Positions 35,335 to 44,466 of a DNA stretch of 64,000 bases are shown piece by piece (position 1 is the stretch's first letter; each line of letters begins with the position of its first letter). The position numbers were made by a program, and so were the translations under genes. The stretch is from positions 5,419,501 to 5,483,500 of the forward strand of contig NZ_CP102772.1 in assembly GCF_026020075.1 (NCBI RefSeq), given 5' to 3'. The notes beneath the pieces are model-generated. The model ran no database searches. It saw only the letters and a list, made by a program, of their open reading frames with translations, and was not told the origin of the DNA. This stretch comes from Bosea sp. NBC_00550 (GTDB lineage Bacteria; Pseudomonadota; Alphaproteobacteria; Rhizobiales; Beijerinckiaceae).

Positions 35335-36204
35335 GTGTCGCCATCGGGGATCGCATCAACCATCGCGCTATCGGGCTTTTCCGAGGTCGCGGACCGCTTC
35401 GATCTCTGCCTGTGCGACGTCTGGGGCGTGGTCCACAATGGCGTTGCCGCCTATCGCGAGTCGATCGTGGCGCTGATGCGCATGCGCGAACGTGGCATGA
35501 GCGTCGTGCTCGTCACCAATGCGCCGCGTCCGAGCGATGTCATCGTCGGTCAGCTCGACAATTTCGGTGTGCCGCGCGAGGCCTGGGACGCGATCGTCAC
35601 ATCCGGTGATGTCTGCCGGTCCCTGATCCGCGCACGCGCCGGCGAATCGATGTTCCGCCTCGGTCCGGATCGTGACCTGCCGCTGACCGCGGGTCTAGAC
35701 GTGCGGGAAACTGGTCCCGACGACGCGGCCTATGTGCTCTGCACCGGCCTGTTCGACGACGAGAACGATACGGCGGCGACCTATGCCGATCTGCTGGCAG
35801 GCTTCGCCGCGCGGAAGCTGCCGCTGATCTGCGCCAACCCGGACCTCGTCGTCGAGCGCGGCGGCCGCATCATCCCCTGCGCCGGTTCGGTCGCGCTTGC
35901 CTATGAGGAGATCGGCGGGCAGGTGATCTATGCCGGCAAGCCCCATCTGCCGATCTACGAGGCAGCGTTGGCCGCGGCCGAGGAGAAGCGCGGTGCCCCG
36001 ATCGCCCGCGACAGGATCTGCGCCGTGGGCGATGCGATCCGCACCGACATCGCCGGTGCCGAGGGCTTCGGCGCGGCCGGCGTCATGGTGCTGGCGGGCA
36101 TCCACGCCCAGGATCTGATGGAAGCGTCGTGGGAGGAGCGTCACGGCTGGTTCGGCCGGCAGACGCACCGCCCGGCCTATGCCATGCCTCATCTGGTCTG
36201 GTGA
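35335..36204 (+). CDS. TIGR01459 family HAD-type protein
   Basis: 289 aa, HAD class IIA-like. Nucleophile motif D28-V-W30 in LCDVWGVVHNG, VLVTNAPRPS (motif II), YAGKPHLPIYE with the motif III Lys, and GDAIRTDIAGA (motif IV). The usual acid/base Asp two residues after the nucleophile is Trp, as in this family. The GTG start at 35335 follows GGAG about 9 nt upstream; the frame is open further, but the residues ahead are unlike the family. Substrate unknown. It lies near ribF. Confidence 0.85.
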   Translation: MSPSGIASTIALSGFSEVADRFDLCLCDVWGVVHNGVAAYRESIVALMRMRERGMSVVLVTNAPRPSDVIVGQLDNFGVPREAWDAIVTSGDVCRSLIRARAGESMFRLGPDRDLPLTAGLDVRETGPDDAAYVLCTGLFDDENDTAATYADLLAGFAARKLPLICANPDLVVERGGRIIPCAGSVALAYEEIGGQVIYAGKPHLPIYEAALAAAEEKRGAPIARDRICAVGDAIRTDIAGAEGFGAAGVMVLAGIHAQDLMEASWEERHGWFGRQTHRPAYAMPHLVW

Positions 36205-36210
36205 GCGGCG

Positions 36211-36308
36211 CTAGAGCATTTTCGAGCGAAGTGGATACCGGTTCGCGTGAAGAAAATGCGGCGCAACAAAGAGGTGGAGCATTTCGCGCTTCGAAGCACG
36301 CGGGAATG
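36211..36308. repeat. Rhizobial-type dispersed palindrome (GAGCATTTTC...GAAAATGC)
   Basis: Begins CTAGAGCATTTTCGAGCGAA and continues to GAAAATGCGGC, giving an inverted pair GCATTTTC/GAAAATGC around a 27-nt centre, then a second half containing GAGCATTTCGCG and GGGAATGCTC. I recognise this as a common intergenic repeat of Rhizobiales. It lies between the HAD gene and the converging CheY-like gene, where it could mark the 3' ends of both. Confidence 0.75.
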
Positions 36309-36310
36309 CT

Positions 36311-36697
36311 CTACGCGGCCACGCAGACCGATTCGATCTTGGTCTTCAGCATCTGGGCGTTGAACGGCTTGACGATGTAGTTGCTGACGCCGGCCTTCTT
36401 GGCGGCGATGACGTTCTCGGTCTTCGATTCGGCCGTGACGATGATGAAGGGCGTCTCGGCCAGCCGCGTCTCCTCGCGGACCTTCTGCAGCAGCTCGAAA
36501 CCGCTCATCGGCTCCATGTTCCAGTCGGAGATCACGAGCCCGTATTTCTTGTCGCGCATCTTGGCGATCGCGACCGAGCCGTCCGAGGCGTCGTCGACAT
36601 TCTCGAAGCCGAGCTGCTTCAGCAGGTTGCGGATGATGCGGATCATCGTTTGGTAGTCGTCGACCACGAGGATCGGCATGGTTGGATCGAGAGCCAT
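36311..36697 (-). CDS. Single-domain CheY-like response regulator
   Basis: 128 aa, a lone receiver domain. Acidic pair D13 D14, phospho-acceptor D58 (VISDWNMEPM), T88 and K110 (YIVKPF) are all in place, so it should be phosphorylatable. Without an output domain it probably acts on the flagellar motor or in a phosphorelay. ATG 36697 gives the normal CheY length; the frame is open a further 55 codons upstream without conservation. No chemotaxis genes are nearby. Confidence 0.92.
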   Translation of the reverse strand: MALDPTMPILVVDDYQTMIRIIRNLLKQLGFENVDDASDGSVAIAKMRDKKYGLVISDWNMEPMSGFELLQKVREETRLAETPFIIVTAESKTENVIAAKKAGVSNYIVKPFNAQMLKTKIESVCVAA

Positions 36698-36950
36698 CGA
36701 GACGCTCCAGGGCAGTGCAGCGGTTCCGGCGCCGGAACATACCAGCGCCACGCCGCCCGTTCGGGGCGGCCTCCACTCGCATTCGGTGATAGCTCCGGCA
36801 CGTTGCGAAGCGGTTAATCCGATTGCCGAGTGACGTAACGACATGATGGCGCGCCGCACCAAAGTTCAATTGCCGTCATATTGCAGTTGCGAGATGCTTA
36901 ACCCGATCGCTGACAGGGGCTGGGGGCCGCCTGCAAGCCGAGAGAGATCC

Positions 36951-37406
36951 ATGACAGTTCAGCCGATGCCCGGCGCGCTCTATACCGTTCATGCCTTCGA
37001 GGATCTGGCCGTCGGCCAGAACGAGAGCCTGATGCGGACCGTGATGGAACGCGATGTCGCGCTCTTCGCCGAGCTGTCGGGCGATGCCAATCCGATTCAT
37101 CTGTGCGATCATTTCGCTGCCGGCACCAAGTTCGGCCAGCGCATCGCCCATGGCATGCTGACGGCGAGCCTCGTCTCGGCGCTGCTCGGCACGCGCCTGC
37201 CAGGGCCGGGTGCCGTCTATCTCTCGCAGACGCTGACCTTCCTGGCACCCGTGAAGATCGGGGATGTCGTCACCGCCCGGGTCGAGGTCGTCGAGCTCGT
37301 CACTGAGCGCCGCAGGGCGCGCTTCTTCTGCGAATGCCTGGTTGACGGCAAGGCGGTGATGGAGGGCGAGGCCTGGGTGGCGATGCCGCCGAGGCCGAAA
37401 TCCTGA
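36951..37406 (+). CDS. MaoC-family (R)-specific enoyl-CoA hydratase-like protein
   Basis: 151-aa hot-dog fold protein. The hydratase motif GDANPIH with the catalytic Asp and His is present, followed by AHGMLTASLVSALL and GAVYLSQTLTFLAPV. Expected to hydrate trans-2-enoyl-CoA to (R)-3-hydroxyacyl-CoA (PhaJ-like). AGAGAG precedes ATG 36951. It stands alone ahead of ribF and is divergent from the CheY-like gene across 253 nt, a region that must hold both promoters and in which I see no gene. Confidence 0.87.
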   Translation: MTVQPMPGALYTVHAFEDLAVGQNESLMRTVMERDVALFAELSGDANPIHLCDHFAAGTKFGQRIAHGMLTASLVSALLGTRLPGPGAVYLSQTLTFLAPVKIGDVVTARVEVVELVTERRRARFFCECLVDGKAVMEGEAWVAMPPRPKS

Positions 37407-37501
37407 GGCGTTCGGCCGGCCGTGGCCTTGACGCCTCGCCGGCCTTCGCCGCAAAGACGACCGACGCCCGGCTTTCGCGGGCAGACGGACGTTCTCGATC
37501 G

Positions 37502-38500
37502 ATGTCATCCCCAGCCGATGCGCCGTTGCGCCCAGAGCCGGCGGCCGTGGTCCTCGACCTCGACAAGCCCATACCCGATAGCCTGCGCGGCGCCGTCCTG
37601 GCGCTCGGCAATTTCGACGGCGTCCATCGGGGCCACGCCGAGTTGGCGCGCGTGGCGGGCGCCATGGCGAGTGACCTCGGAACCAGGCCCGCCGCCTTCA
37701 CCTTCGAACCGCATCCGCGCAGCGTCTTCCGCCCGGAGGAGCCGGTATTTCGGCTAACGCCGCCGCAGCTCAAGCTCGAATTGCTGGCCGATTCCGGCCT
37801 GGCCCAAGTCTTCGTCCTGCCCTTCGACCGCGACATCGCGGCGATTCCCGCCGAGCGCTTCGTGGACGATCTGCTCATCGGCCGGCTGGGCGCCTCCGGC
37901 CTCGTCTGCGGTTACGATTTCCATTTCGGCAAGGGCCGCACCGGTTCGCCGGAGATGCTGCAGGCTCACTGCCTTGCGGCCGGCATCCCGGTCAGGGTCG
38001 TCCCGCCCTTCGCGTGGCAGGGCGAGGCGGTGTCTTCGACGCTGATCCGCCAGGCATTGGAGGAGGGCGATGCCGCCCGCGCCGCAGCGTTCCTGGGCCG
38101 CCCCTGGTTCGTGCGCGGGCTCGTAGCTCACGGCGACAAGCGCGGCCGCGAACTCGGCTACCCCACCGCCAACATGCACCTCGCTCGCGATTGCCGGTTG
38201 CGCCACGGCATCTATGCCGTGCGCATGCGCATCGATGGCGCCTGGCATGACGCCGTCGCGAGCTTCGGCCGCCGCCCCACCTTCGACGACGGCGCGCCGC
38301 GGCTGGAGACATTCGTCTTCGATTTCTCGGGCGATCTCTACGGCAAGCGCGTCGAAGTCGCTTTTGTCGACTGGTTGCGCGGCGAGGCGAAGTTCGACTC
38401 GCTCGATGCCCTGATCGTGCAGATGGACGCAGACAGCGCCCGCGCGCGCGACATTCTGACCAAGGCCCCTGCTTTCGACGCGCCGCCCTTCCTTCCGTGA
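37502..38500 (+). CDS. ribF: Bifunctional riboflavin kinase / FAD synthetase
   Basis: 332 aa. The N-terminal FMN adenylyltransferase domain has ALGNFDGVHRGHAEL near 36-50 and the C-terminal flavokinase domain has GRELGYPTANM near 217-227. Makes FMN from riboflavin and FAD from FMN in the cytoplasm. It precedes ileS and lspA on the same strand, an order common in bacteria (ribF-ileS-lspA), 204 nt upstream of ileS. Confidence 0.95.
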   Translation: MSSPADAPLRPEPAAVVLDLDKPIPDSLRGAVLALGNFDGVHRGHAELARVAGAMASDLGTRPAAFTFEPHPRSVFRPEEPVFRLTPPQLKLELLADSGLAQVFVLPFDRDIAAIPAERFVDDLLIGRLGASGLVCGYDFHFGKGRTGSPEMLQAHCLAAGIPVRVVPPFAWQGEAVSSTLIRQALEEGDAARAAAFLGRPWFVRGLVAHGDKRGRELGYPTANMHLARDCRLRHGIYAVRMRIDGAWHDAVASFGRRPTFDDGAPRLETFVFDFSGDLYGKRVEVAFVDWLRGEAKFDSLDALIVQMDADSARARDILTKAPAFDAPPFLP

Positions 38501-38703
38501 GCGGCGCCTGCTAGAAGCCCCTCATGCCCGCTGAACGCGCCATGCTGATCGATTTTCCCCGGCGAATTACGGGCCCGGCTGCCGCCTCGCGCTAGACAGG
38601 CGCGGGCGCTTGCGCAGTCCGGGTTGAAGACCGCTTTTCCCGTTTCAAGAGTGGACGCGCCGGGGCCTGATCGAAGGCCCGCCGTTCCGATTGCCCGAGC
38701 CGG

Positions 38704-41700
38704 ATGATGACTGACAGCACCAAGACCGCCCAAGTTGCCGAGAGTGTCGACTATTCGCAGACGCTCTTCCTGCCGCAGACCGAATTCCCGATGCGCGCGG
38801 GCCTGCCGCAGCGCGAGCCGGAGCTGCTCGCCCGCTGGGCGAAGCTCGACCTCTACCGCAAGCTGCGCCAGGCCGGGCAGGGCCGGGACCGTTTCGTCCT
38901 GCATGACGGCCCGCCCTATGCCAACGGCAACATCCATATCGGCCATGCGCTCAACAAGGTCCTGAAGGACCTCGTCACACGCTCGCAGCAGATGCTCGGC
39001 TACGATTCCAACTACGTGCCCGGCTGGGACTGCCACGGACTGCCGATCGAGTGGAAGATCGAGGAGCAGTACCGCGCCAAGGGGCTGAACAAGGACGACG
39101 TTGATGTCGTCGAGTTCCGCAAGGAATGCCGCGCCTTCGCCGAGCACTGGGTCGACGTGCAGCGTCAGGAGTTCAAGCGCCTCGGCGTCGAGGGCGACTG
39201 GGCCCACCCCTATCTGACCATGGCCTATCCCGCCGAGGCGCAGATCGCCCGCGAAATCATGAAGTTCGCCGAGACCGGCCAGCTCTATCGCGGCTCCAAG
39301 CCGGTGATGTGGTCGGTCGTCGAGAAGACGGCGCTCGCCGAGGCCGAGGTCGAGTACGAGGAGCATACGAGCGACACGATCTTCGTGGCGTTTCCGATCA
39401 TCGATGTTGAGCAGGCTCCGGTGGTTTACGAGTTCGGCAAGCCGCCGGAAGACCCAAGCGCGCTTGAAACGCAGCTTGAGGAGGTGAATGCGCTTATCGA
39501 TTGCTCGGTCGTTATCTGGACGACGACGCCTTGGACCATTCCCGGTAATCGGGCGATCGCCTACTCCTCCAAGTTGTCCTATGGCGTGTACAAGGTTGAC
39601 GACGCGCCCGAAGGGAATTGGGTGAAGCCGGGAGCCAAGTTCGTCCTCGCTGACAAGCTGGCGGAATCCGTCCTGAAGGCTGCCAAGGTATCGAGCTTTC
39701 ATCGGATCAAGGCCGTTGAGGCCAACGAGCTCAGAACGATGTTTTGTGCTCACCCGCTGCGCGGCCGCGGCTATGATTTCGACGTTCCGCTGCTCGATGG
39801 TGATCACGTCACCGACGAAGCCGGTACCGGCTTCGTTCACACGGCACCGAGCCACGGTCGCGAAGACTTCGACGTCTGGATGGCGAACGGCCAGAAGCTT
39901 GTGAAGGCAGGCATCGAGACCCGCATCCCCTATACCGTCGATGCCGATGGCCGCTTCACCAAGGAGGCTCCGGGCTTCGAGGGCGCGCAGGTCATCACCG
40001 ACAAGGGCGAGAAGGGCAACGCCAACGACGTCGTCATCAAGGCGCTGGTCGAGGCCGGCAACCTCGTCGCGCGCGGCCGCCTGAAGCACCAGTATCCGCA
40101 TTCCTGGCGCTCGAAGAAGCCGGTGATCTTCCGCAACACGCCGCAATGGTTCATCGCCATGGACAAGCCGATCGGCGAGGCCGGCGCGCCGGACGTAGCC
40201 GATCCGCAGCCGGTCGCGGGTGGCAACGCCGACACGCTGCGCAACCGCGCGCTGAAGGCGATCAAGGAAACCGAGTGGGTGCCGGCCGCTGGCGAGAATC
40301 GCATCAACGGCATGATCGCCAATCGGCCCGACTGGGTGGTCTCGCGCCAGCGCGCCTGGGGCGTGCCGATCACCGTCTTCGTCGAGAAGGAGACGAAGGA
40401 GATCCTCATCGACGCGAAGGTCAACGCCGCCATTGCCGAGGCCTTCGAGGCCGAGGGCGCCGATGCCTGGTTCACCGACACCGACGGCGCCCGCTTCCTG
40501 AAGCCGCTCGGCTATGATCCGGCGAAATATGAGCGCGTCACCGACGTGCTCGACGTCTGGTTCGACTCCGGCTCCACCCACGCCTTCACCCTGGAGAAGC
40601 GGGCCGATCTGCGCGCCCGCCGCAAGGACGAGGGCGGCAAGGACCGCGTGATGTATCTCGAAGGCTCGGACCAGCATCGCGGCTGGTTCCATTCGAGCCT
40701 GCTTGAAAGCTGCGGCACGCGCGGACGTGCGCCCTACGACATCGTCCTGACCCATGGCTTCTGCCTGGACGAGAAGGGCGAGAAGATGTCGAAGTCGAAG
40801 GGCAACGTCACCGCCCCTCAGGACATCATCAAGGATTCCGGCGCCGACATCCTGCGCCTCTGGGTCGCGGCGGCGGATTATTCCGACGATCTGCGCATCG
40901 GCAAGGAGATCCTGAAGACCTTCGTCGAGACCTATCGCAAGCTGCGCAACACGCAGCGCTGGATGCTCGGCACGCTCGCGCATTTCAGCGAGGATGTCCG
41001 CGTCTCCGACGTGCAGACCATGCCGGAGCTGGAGCGGCTGATGCTGCACCGGCTCGCGGAACTGGGGCCGCAGGTCGCGGAGGCCTACCGCACCTATGAC
41101 TACAAGAAGGTCGTGACGCTGCTCTCGCAGTTCATGAACACCGAGCTGTCGGCCTTCTATTTCGACATCCGCAAGGACGCGCTCTACTGCGACCCGCTGT
41201 CGAGCCACGTCCGCAAGAGCGCGCTGACGGTGGTCGATCATCTGTTCCGCAGCCTCACCACCTGGCTGGCGCCGATCCTCGTCTTTACCTCCGAGGAAGC
41301 CTGGCTCGAACGCTACCCGGAGCAGAAGGCCGCCGAGGGTTCGGTCCATCTCGAACTCTTCGCACGCGCCCCGGAGGATTGGCTCGATCCCGAGCTCGCC
41401 GAGCGCTGGAGCAAGATCCGCCGCGTCCGCCGCGTCGTCACCGGCGCGCTCGAGCTTGAGCGCGCCGCCAAGCGGATCGGCTCCTCGCTTGAAGCTGCTC
41501 CCCAGGTCTTCGTTTCCGACGCCGATCTCTACGCAGCCCTGTCGGGCGTCGATCTCGCCGAGATCGGCATCACCTCCGATGTTCGCATCGAGAACGGGGA
41601 GGGGCCGGCCGAGGCCTTCCGTCTCCTCGATGTGCCGGGCGTGGCAGTGGTGCCGCATCGCGCCGACGGCATCAAATGCGCCCGTTCCTGGAAGTATTTC

Positions 41701-41784
41701 GACCCGGCGACGGCCGACCCGGCCTATCCGCAGGTGACGCCACGCGACGCGAAGGCGCTGAAGGAGTTGGGAGTGCGCGCCTGA
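38704..41784 (+). CDS. ileS: Isoleucyl-tRNA synthetase
   Basis: Class I synthetase of 1026 aa that charges tRNA-Ile. HIGH-type motif HIGH at 78-81, CP1 editing domain including [15 protein letters not shown] near 694-698 (EKMSKSKGN), and a C-terminal anticodon-binding domain. Length is typical of alphaproteobacterial IleRS. Two ATG codons are adjacent (38704 and 38707). The stretch about 39370-39900, coding the editing domain, has clearly lower GC and unlike codon use, yet the frame is intact. Confidence 0.97.
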   Translation: MMTDSTKTAQVAESVDYSQTLFLPQTEFPMRAGLPQREPELLARWAKLDLYRKLRQAGQGRDRFVLHDGPPYANGNIHIGHALNKVLKDLVTRSQQMLGYDSNYVPGWDCHGLPIEWKIEEQYRAKGLNKDDVDVVEFRKECRAFAEHWVDVQRQEFKRLGVEGDWAHPYLTMAYPAEAQIAREIMKFAETGQLYRGSKPVMWSVVEKTALAEAEVEYEEHTSDTIFVAFPIIDVEQAPVVYEFGKPPEDPSALETQLEEVNALIDCSVVIWTTTPWTIPGNRAIAYSSKLSYGVYKVDDAPEGNWVKPGAKFVLADKLAESVLKAAKVSSFHRIKAVEANELRTMFCAHPLRGRGYDFDVPLLDGDHVTDEAGTGFVHTAPSHGREDFDVWMANGQKLVKAGIETRIPYTVDADGRFTKEAPGFEGAQVITDKGEKGNANDVVIKALVEAGNLVARGRLKHQYPHSWRSKKPVIFRNTPQWFIAMDKPIGEAGAPDVADPQPVAGGNADTLRNRALKAIKETEWVPAAGENRINGMIANRPDWVVSRQRAWGVPITVFVEKETKEILIDAKVNAAIAEAFEAEGADAWFTDTDGARFLKPLGYDPAKYERVTDVLDVWFDSGSTHAFTLEKRADLRARRKDEGGKDRVMYLEGSDQHRGWFHSSLLESCGTRGRAPYDIVLTHGFCLDEKGEKMSKSKGNVTAPQDIIKDSGADILRLWVAAADYSDDLRIGKEILKTFVETYRKLRNTQRWMLGTLAHFSEDVRVSDVQTMPELERLMLHRLAELGPQVAEAYRTYDYKKVVTLLSQFMNTELSAFYFDIRKDALYCDPLSSHVRKSALTVVDHLFRSLTTWLAPILVFTSEEAWLERYPEQKAAEGSVHLELFARAPEDWLDPELAERWSKIRRVRRVVTGALELERAAKRIGSSLEAAPQVFVSDADLYAALSGVDLAEIGITSDVRIENGEGPAEAFRLLDVPGVAVVPHRADGIKCARSWKYFDPATADPAYPQVTPRDAKALKELGVRA

Positions 41785-42269
41785 TGACGCCTGCCCGCCG
41801 CCTCGGCCTGGCCACGGTCCTGATCGTCTTCATCTCCGATCAGGTCCTGAAATCCTGGCTGCTCTACAATGTCGGGCTGGCCGAGAACGGCCCCTTCGAT
41901 CTCGCCCCGTTCCTGACGATCGTGCTCGCCTGGAACCGCGGCATCTCCTACGGCCTGTTCCAGCAGGGCACCGATCTCGGCCGCTGGTTCCTGGTGGTGA
42001 TCTCCTTCGTCGCGGCCATCTGGCTCTGGCGCTGGATGTGGCGCAGTCCTGACAGGCTGACGGTCCTGAGCCTCGCCCTGATCATCGGTGGGGCGCTGGG
42101 CAACGGCGTTGATCGTGCTGTCTACGGCGCGGTTGTGGACTTCGTTCACTTTCACTGGGGTAATTTCAGCTGGTACATCTTCAACATCGCCGATGTCGCG
42201 ATCGTTGTCGGCGTGGTCGGGCTCCTGTATGAGTCCTTCCGACCGGCTGGGGAAAAGACAGCTGAGTGA
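41784..42269 (+). CDS. lspA: Lipoprotein signal peptidase
   Basis: 161-aa inner-membrane aspartic protease that cleaves prolipoprotein signal peptides. Four spans. Catalytic Asp residues are D119 in GAVVDFVHFH and D137 in FNIADVAIVVG; NRGISYGLF near 51-59 is also conserved. ATG overlaps the ileS stop by one base (TGATG), so translation is coupled, the usual ileS-lspA arrangement. Target site of globomycin-type inhibitors in this family. Confidence 0.95.
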   Translation: MTPARRLGLATVLIVFISDQVLKSWLLYNVGLAENGPFDLAPFLTIVLAWNRGISYGLFQQGTDLGRWFLVVISFVAAIWLWRWMWRSPDRLTVLSLALIIGGALGNGVDRAVYGAVVDFVHFHWGNFSWYIFNIADVAIVVGVVGLLYESFRPAGEKTAE

Positions 42270-42341
42270 CGGTCTCGCCATCCTTTCGCCGCTCCTCCGT
42301 GGTTGAGGCGGGTCTTGAGATCGTCCAAAGGGAGATTTGAC

Positions 42342-42998
42342 ATGGCGCAACGCATCCGCGTGACGCATCTGCTGCTCGCCGGCGGGCTCGTGCTGGCCGC
42401 TCAACCTGCCTTTGCGCAGGAGGGCATGCTGTTCAAGAACCTGATCGAGGGAACTTTTGGCGGCCGTGGTGCCGGCGGCGATATCGAGTATCGCGCTCGG
42501 CCGCCGCTGGTCGTGCCGCCGAATTCGACGCTGCCGCGTCCGCAGGATCCTGCCAGCGCCCGCAGTGCCGCCTGGCCCAATGATCCGGACGTCCAGCGCC
42601 GCAAGGACGAGGCCAATCGCCCAGCCTATGTGCTGACGGAGAAGGCGCGCAACAACCCGGTCCTGTCGCAGGAAGAGCTGCGCCGCGGCCGGATCTCGCG
42701 GGGCGAGGTGGCGCCGACCATCGTCGAGGAACACAGCAACTATAACAACCAGATTCAGCCGATCCGCATCGGCAAGGATCTGGCTGCCCGCCGCAATCAG
42801 GCTGCCGAGGAGACGCTGGCCTATGGCAGCGAGCCGCCGCGTCGCCTGCTGAGCGAGCCGCCGACCGGATATCGTCGCCCGGCAGCCACGGCCGCATTCG
42901 GCCCCGGTCGCGGTGGCCCGGTCGAGGACAAGCAGGCCGTCGGCCAGCGCGAATTCGTGACCGGCCAAGGCCCGGTGATGCAGATCAAACCCGAATAG
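42342..42998 (+). CDS. BamF/DUF3035-like periplasmic protein
   Basis: 218 aa with a signal peptide ending AFA-QE near residue 25. Proline-rich central part with RPPLVVPPNSTLP (53-65) and a polar remainder with no enzymatic motifs. The sequence pattern and the position between lspA and M16 peptidases resemble DUF3035, a lipoprotein family linked with the BAM outer-membrane assembly machine (BamF). No lipobox Cys is seen, so it would be soluble or attached another way. AAAGGGAGA precedes ATG 42342. Name is provisional. Confidence 0.6.
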   Translation: MAQRIRVTHLLLAGGLVLAAQPAFAQEGMLFKNLIEGTFGGRGAGGDIEYRARPPLVVPPNSTLPRPQDPASARSAAWPNDPDVQRRKDEANRPAYVLTEKARNNPVLSQEELRRGRISRGEVAPTIVEEHSNYNNQIQPIRIGKDLAARRNQAAEETLAYGSEPPRRLLSEPPTGYRRPAATAAFGPGRGGPVEDKQAVGQREFVTGQGPVMQIKPE

Positions 42999-43065
42999 GG
43001 GCGATCCGCGGAATCGGCTGAGGCGAGCCCTTGCCGAAGCCGGGCAAGCTGACCAAGTTCTCTTT

Positions 43066-43095
43066 GGGGCGGGCGCATCGTGCCCGCCCCTTCTT
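43066..43095 (+). terminator. Rho-independent terminator after the BamF-like gene
   Basis: GGGGCGGGC-GCATCGT-GCCCGCCCC followed by TTCTTATCT: a 9-bp GC-rich stem, extendable by a GC pair inside the loop, with a U-rich tail. The lspA/BamF-like transcript should end here, and the M16 gene beginning 24 nt later must have a promoter overlapping it or receive read-through. A possible GTG at 43080 lies inside this hairpin, which argues against it as a start. Confidence 0.8.
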
Positions 43096-43118
43096 ATCTG
43101 AGCAGGAGACGGCATCAG

Positions 43119-44408
43119 GTGAATATCCACGCGCGCCAGCCCGACGCGGCGGAGCCCGTCGAGTCCTTCCGCCTCGGTAATGGTCTCGATGTCGTGGTCG
43201 TGAAGGACCACCGCGCGCCGGTCGTCACCCACATGGTCTGGTACCGCAACGGCTCGGCGGATGATCCGGCCGGCAAGTCGGGCATCGCGCATTTCCTTGA
43301 ACACCTGATGTTCAAGGGCACGCAGCGCTGGCCCGCCGGCGAGTTCTCCAAGATCGTCGCCGGCTATGGTGGCCAGGAGAACGCCTTCACCTCCTTCGAC
43401 TACACCGCCTATTTCCAGCGCGTGCCAAAGGAGCATCTGCGCGCGATGATGGACTACGAGGCCGACCGGATGACCGGTCTCTCCTTCGACGAGAGCGTCG
43501 TCGCGCCGGAGCGCGACGTGGTGCTGGAGGAGCGGCGCATGCGCGTCGATTCCGACCCGGCTGCCGAACTCGGCGAGGAATTTTCCGCGACGCTGTTCTT
43601 CCACCATCCCTACGGCACCCCGATCATCGGCTGGGAACATGAGATCGAGGGCCTGAGCCGGGACGACGCCTTCGCCTATTACCAGCGCTTCTACACGCCC
43701 GAGAACGCGATCCTCGTCGTCGCCGGCGACACCGATGCCGCCGAGGTGCGCCGTCTCGCCGAGGAGAGCTATGGCAAGATCGCGGCCCGCGGCGCGGCGC
43801 CGGTCCGCAGCCGCCCGATCGAGCCCGAGCCCCGCGCCTCGCGACGTGTGACGCTGAACGACCGCCGCGTGCAGCAGCCCTCGCTGCGCCGTGGCTGGCT
43901 GACCCCGACATACACCAGCGGAGACCGCGACGAGGTTCTGGCGCTCGAACTCGTCGCCGAGATCCTCGGCGGCGGCACGACCTCGCGGCTCTACCGCAAG
44001 CTCTGTGTCGAGGACGAGCTGGCGGCCGGCGCCAATGCTTATTTCATGGGCTCGATGGTCGATCGTTCGGCCTTCCAGCTCTCGGCGAGCCCGCGCCCGG
44101 GCGTCGAGATGGCCGCGATGGAGGCAGGCCTCGACGCCGTCCTCGCGACCTTCCTGGCTGAGGGGCCGAGCGAGCTCGAATTGGCGCGCGCCCGCACGCG
44201 GCTCGTCGCGGAGACGATCTTTGCCCGCGACAATCAGGCCTCGCTCGCCCGCATCTTCGGCTCGGCCCTGGCTGTCGGCGAGACCGTCGAGGACGTAATC
44301 GCCTGGCCGCAGCGCATCGAGGCGATCAGCCGCGACGCCGTCGTCGAGGCTGCCCGCCGCTATCTGAAGCCGGATCGCAGCGTCACCGGCCTGCTCCTGC
44401 CCGCCTGA
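43119..44408 (+). CDS. M16-family zinc metallopeptidase (pitrilysin-like, active subunit)
   Basis: 429 aa. Zinc-site motif H58-F-L-E61-H62 (HFLEHLMFKGT) and the distal Glu in the FDESVVAPERDVVLEE region are intact, so this is the catalytic partner of a two-gene M16 pair. GTG 43119 was chosen because AGGAGA lies 9 nt upstream; the longer frame from 43080 begins within a terminator hairpin. It acts on peptides, likely in the periplasm or at the membrane, although no clear signal peptide is seen. 58 nt later comes the second M16 gene. Confidence 0.9.
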   Translation: MNIHARQPDAAEPVESFRLGNGLDVVVVKDHRAPVVTHMVWYRNGSADDPAGKSGIAHFLEHLMFKGTQRWPAGEFSKIVAGYGGQENAFTSFDYTAYFQRVPKEHLRAMMDYEADRMTGLSFDESVVAPERDVVLEERRMRVDSDPAAELGEEFSATLFFHHPYGTPIIGWEHEIEGLSRDDAFAYYQRFYTPENAILVVAGDTDAAEVRRLAEESYGKIAARGAAPVRSRPIEPEPRASRRVTLNDRRVQQPSLRRGWLTPTYTSGDRDEVLALELVAEILGGGTTSRLYRKLCVEDELAAGANAYFMGSMVDRSAFQLSASPRPGVEMAAMEAGLDAVLATFLAEGPSELELARARTRLVAETIFARDNQASLARIFGSALAVGETVEDVIAWPQRIEAISRDAVVEAARRYLKPDRSVTGLLLPA

Positions 44409-44433
44409 CCTCGCGGTCTTACCCTTTCGAACG

Positions 44434-44454
44434 GGCGGGCTTCAGGGCCCGCCG
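44434..44454. repeat. Hairpin between the two M16 genes
   Basis: GGCGGGC-TTCAGG-GCCCGCC, a 7-bp GC-rich stem in the 58-nt gap, 12 nt before the next start codon. It has no U-run after it, so it may tune downstream translation or mRNA stability rather than stop transcription. Confidence 0.45.
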
Positions 44455-44466
44455 ACAGGAAGCGAC

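Noticed and set aside
38338..41658. Minus-strand frame of about 1106 codons opposite ileS
   Set aside because: ileS is unambiguous on the plus strand. The antisense frame is a composition artefact without motifs.
38704..41784. Possible frameshift or pseudogene in ileS due to the low-GC patch
   Set aside because: The frame is open throughout and HIGH, KMSKS and editing motifs are all intact.
43080..43118. Alternative GTG start for the M16 gene
   Set aside because: It lies in the terminator hairpin; the AGGAGA site favours GTG 43119.
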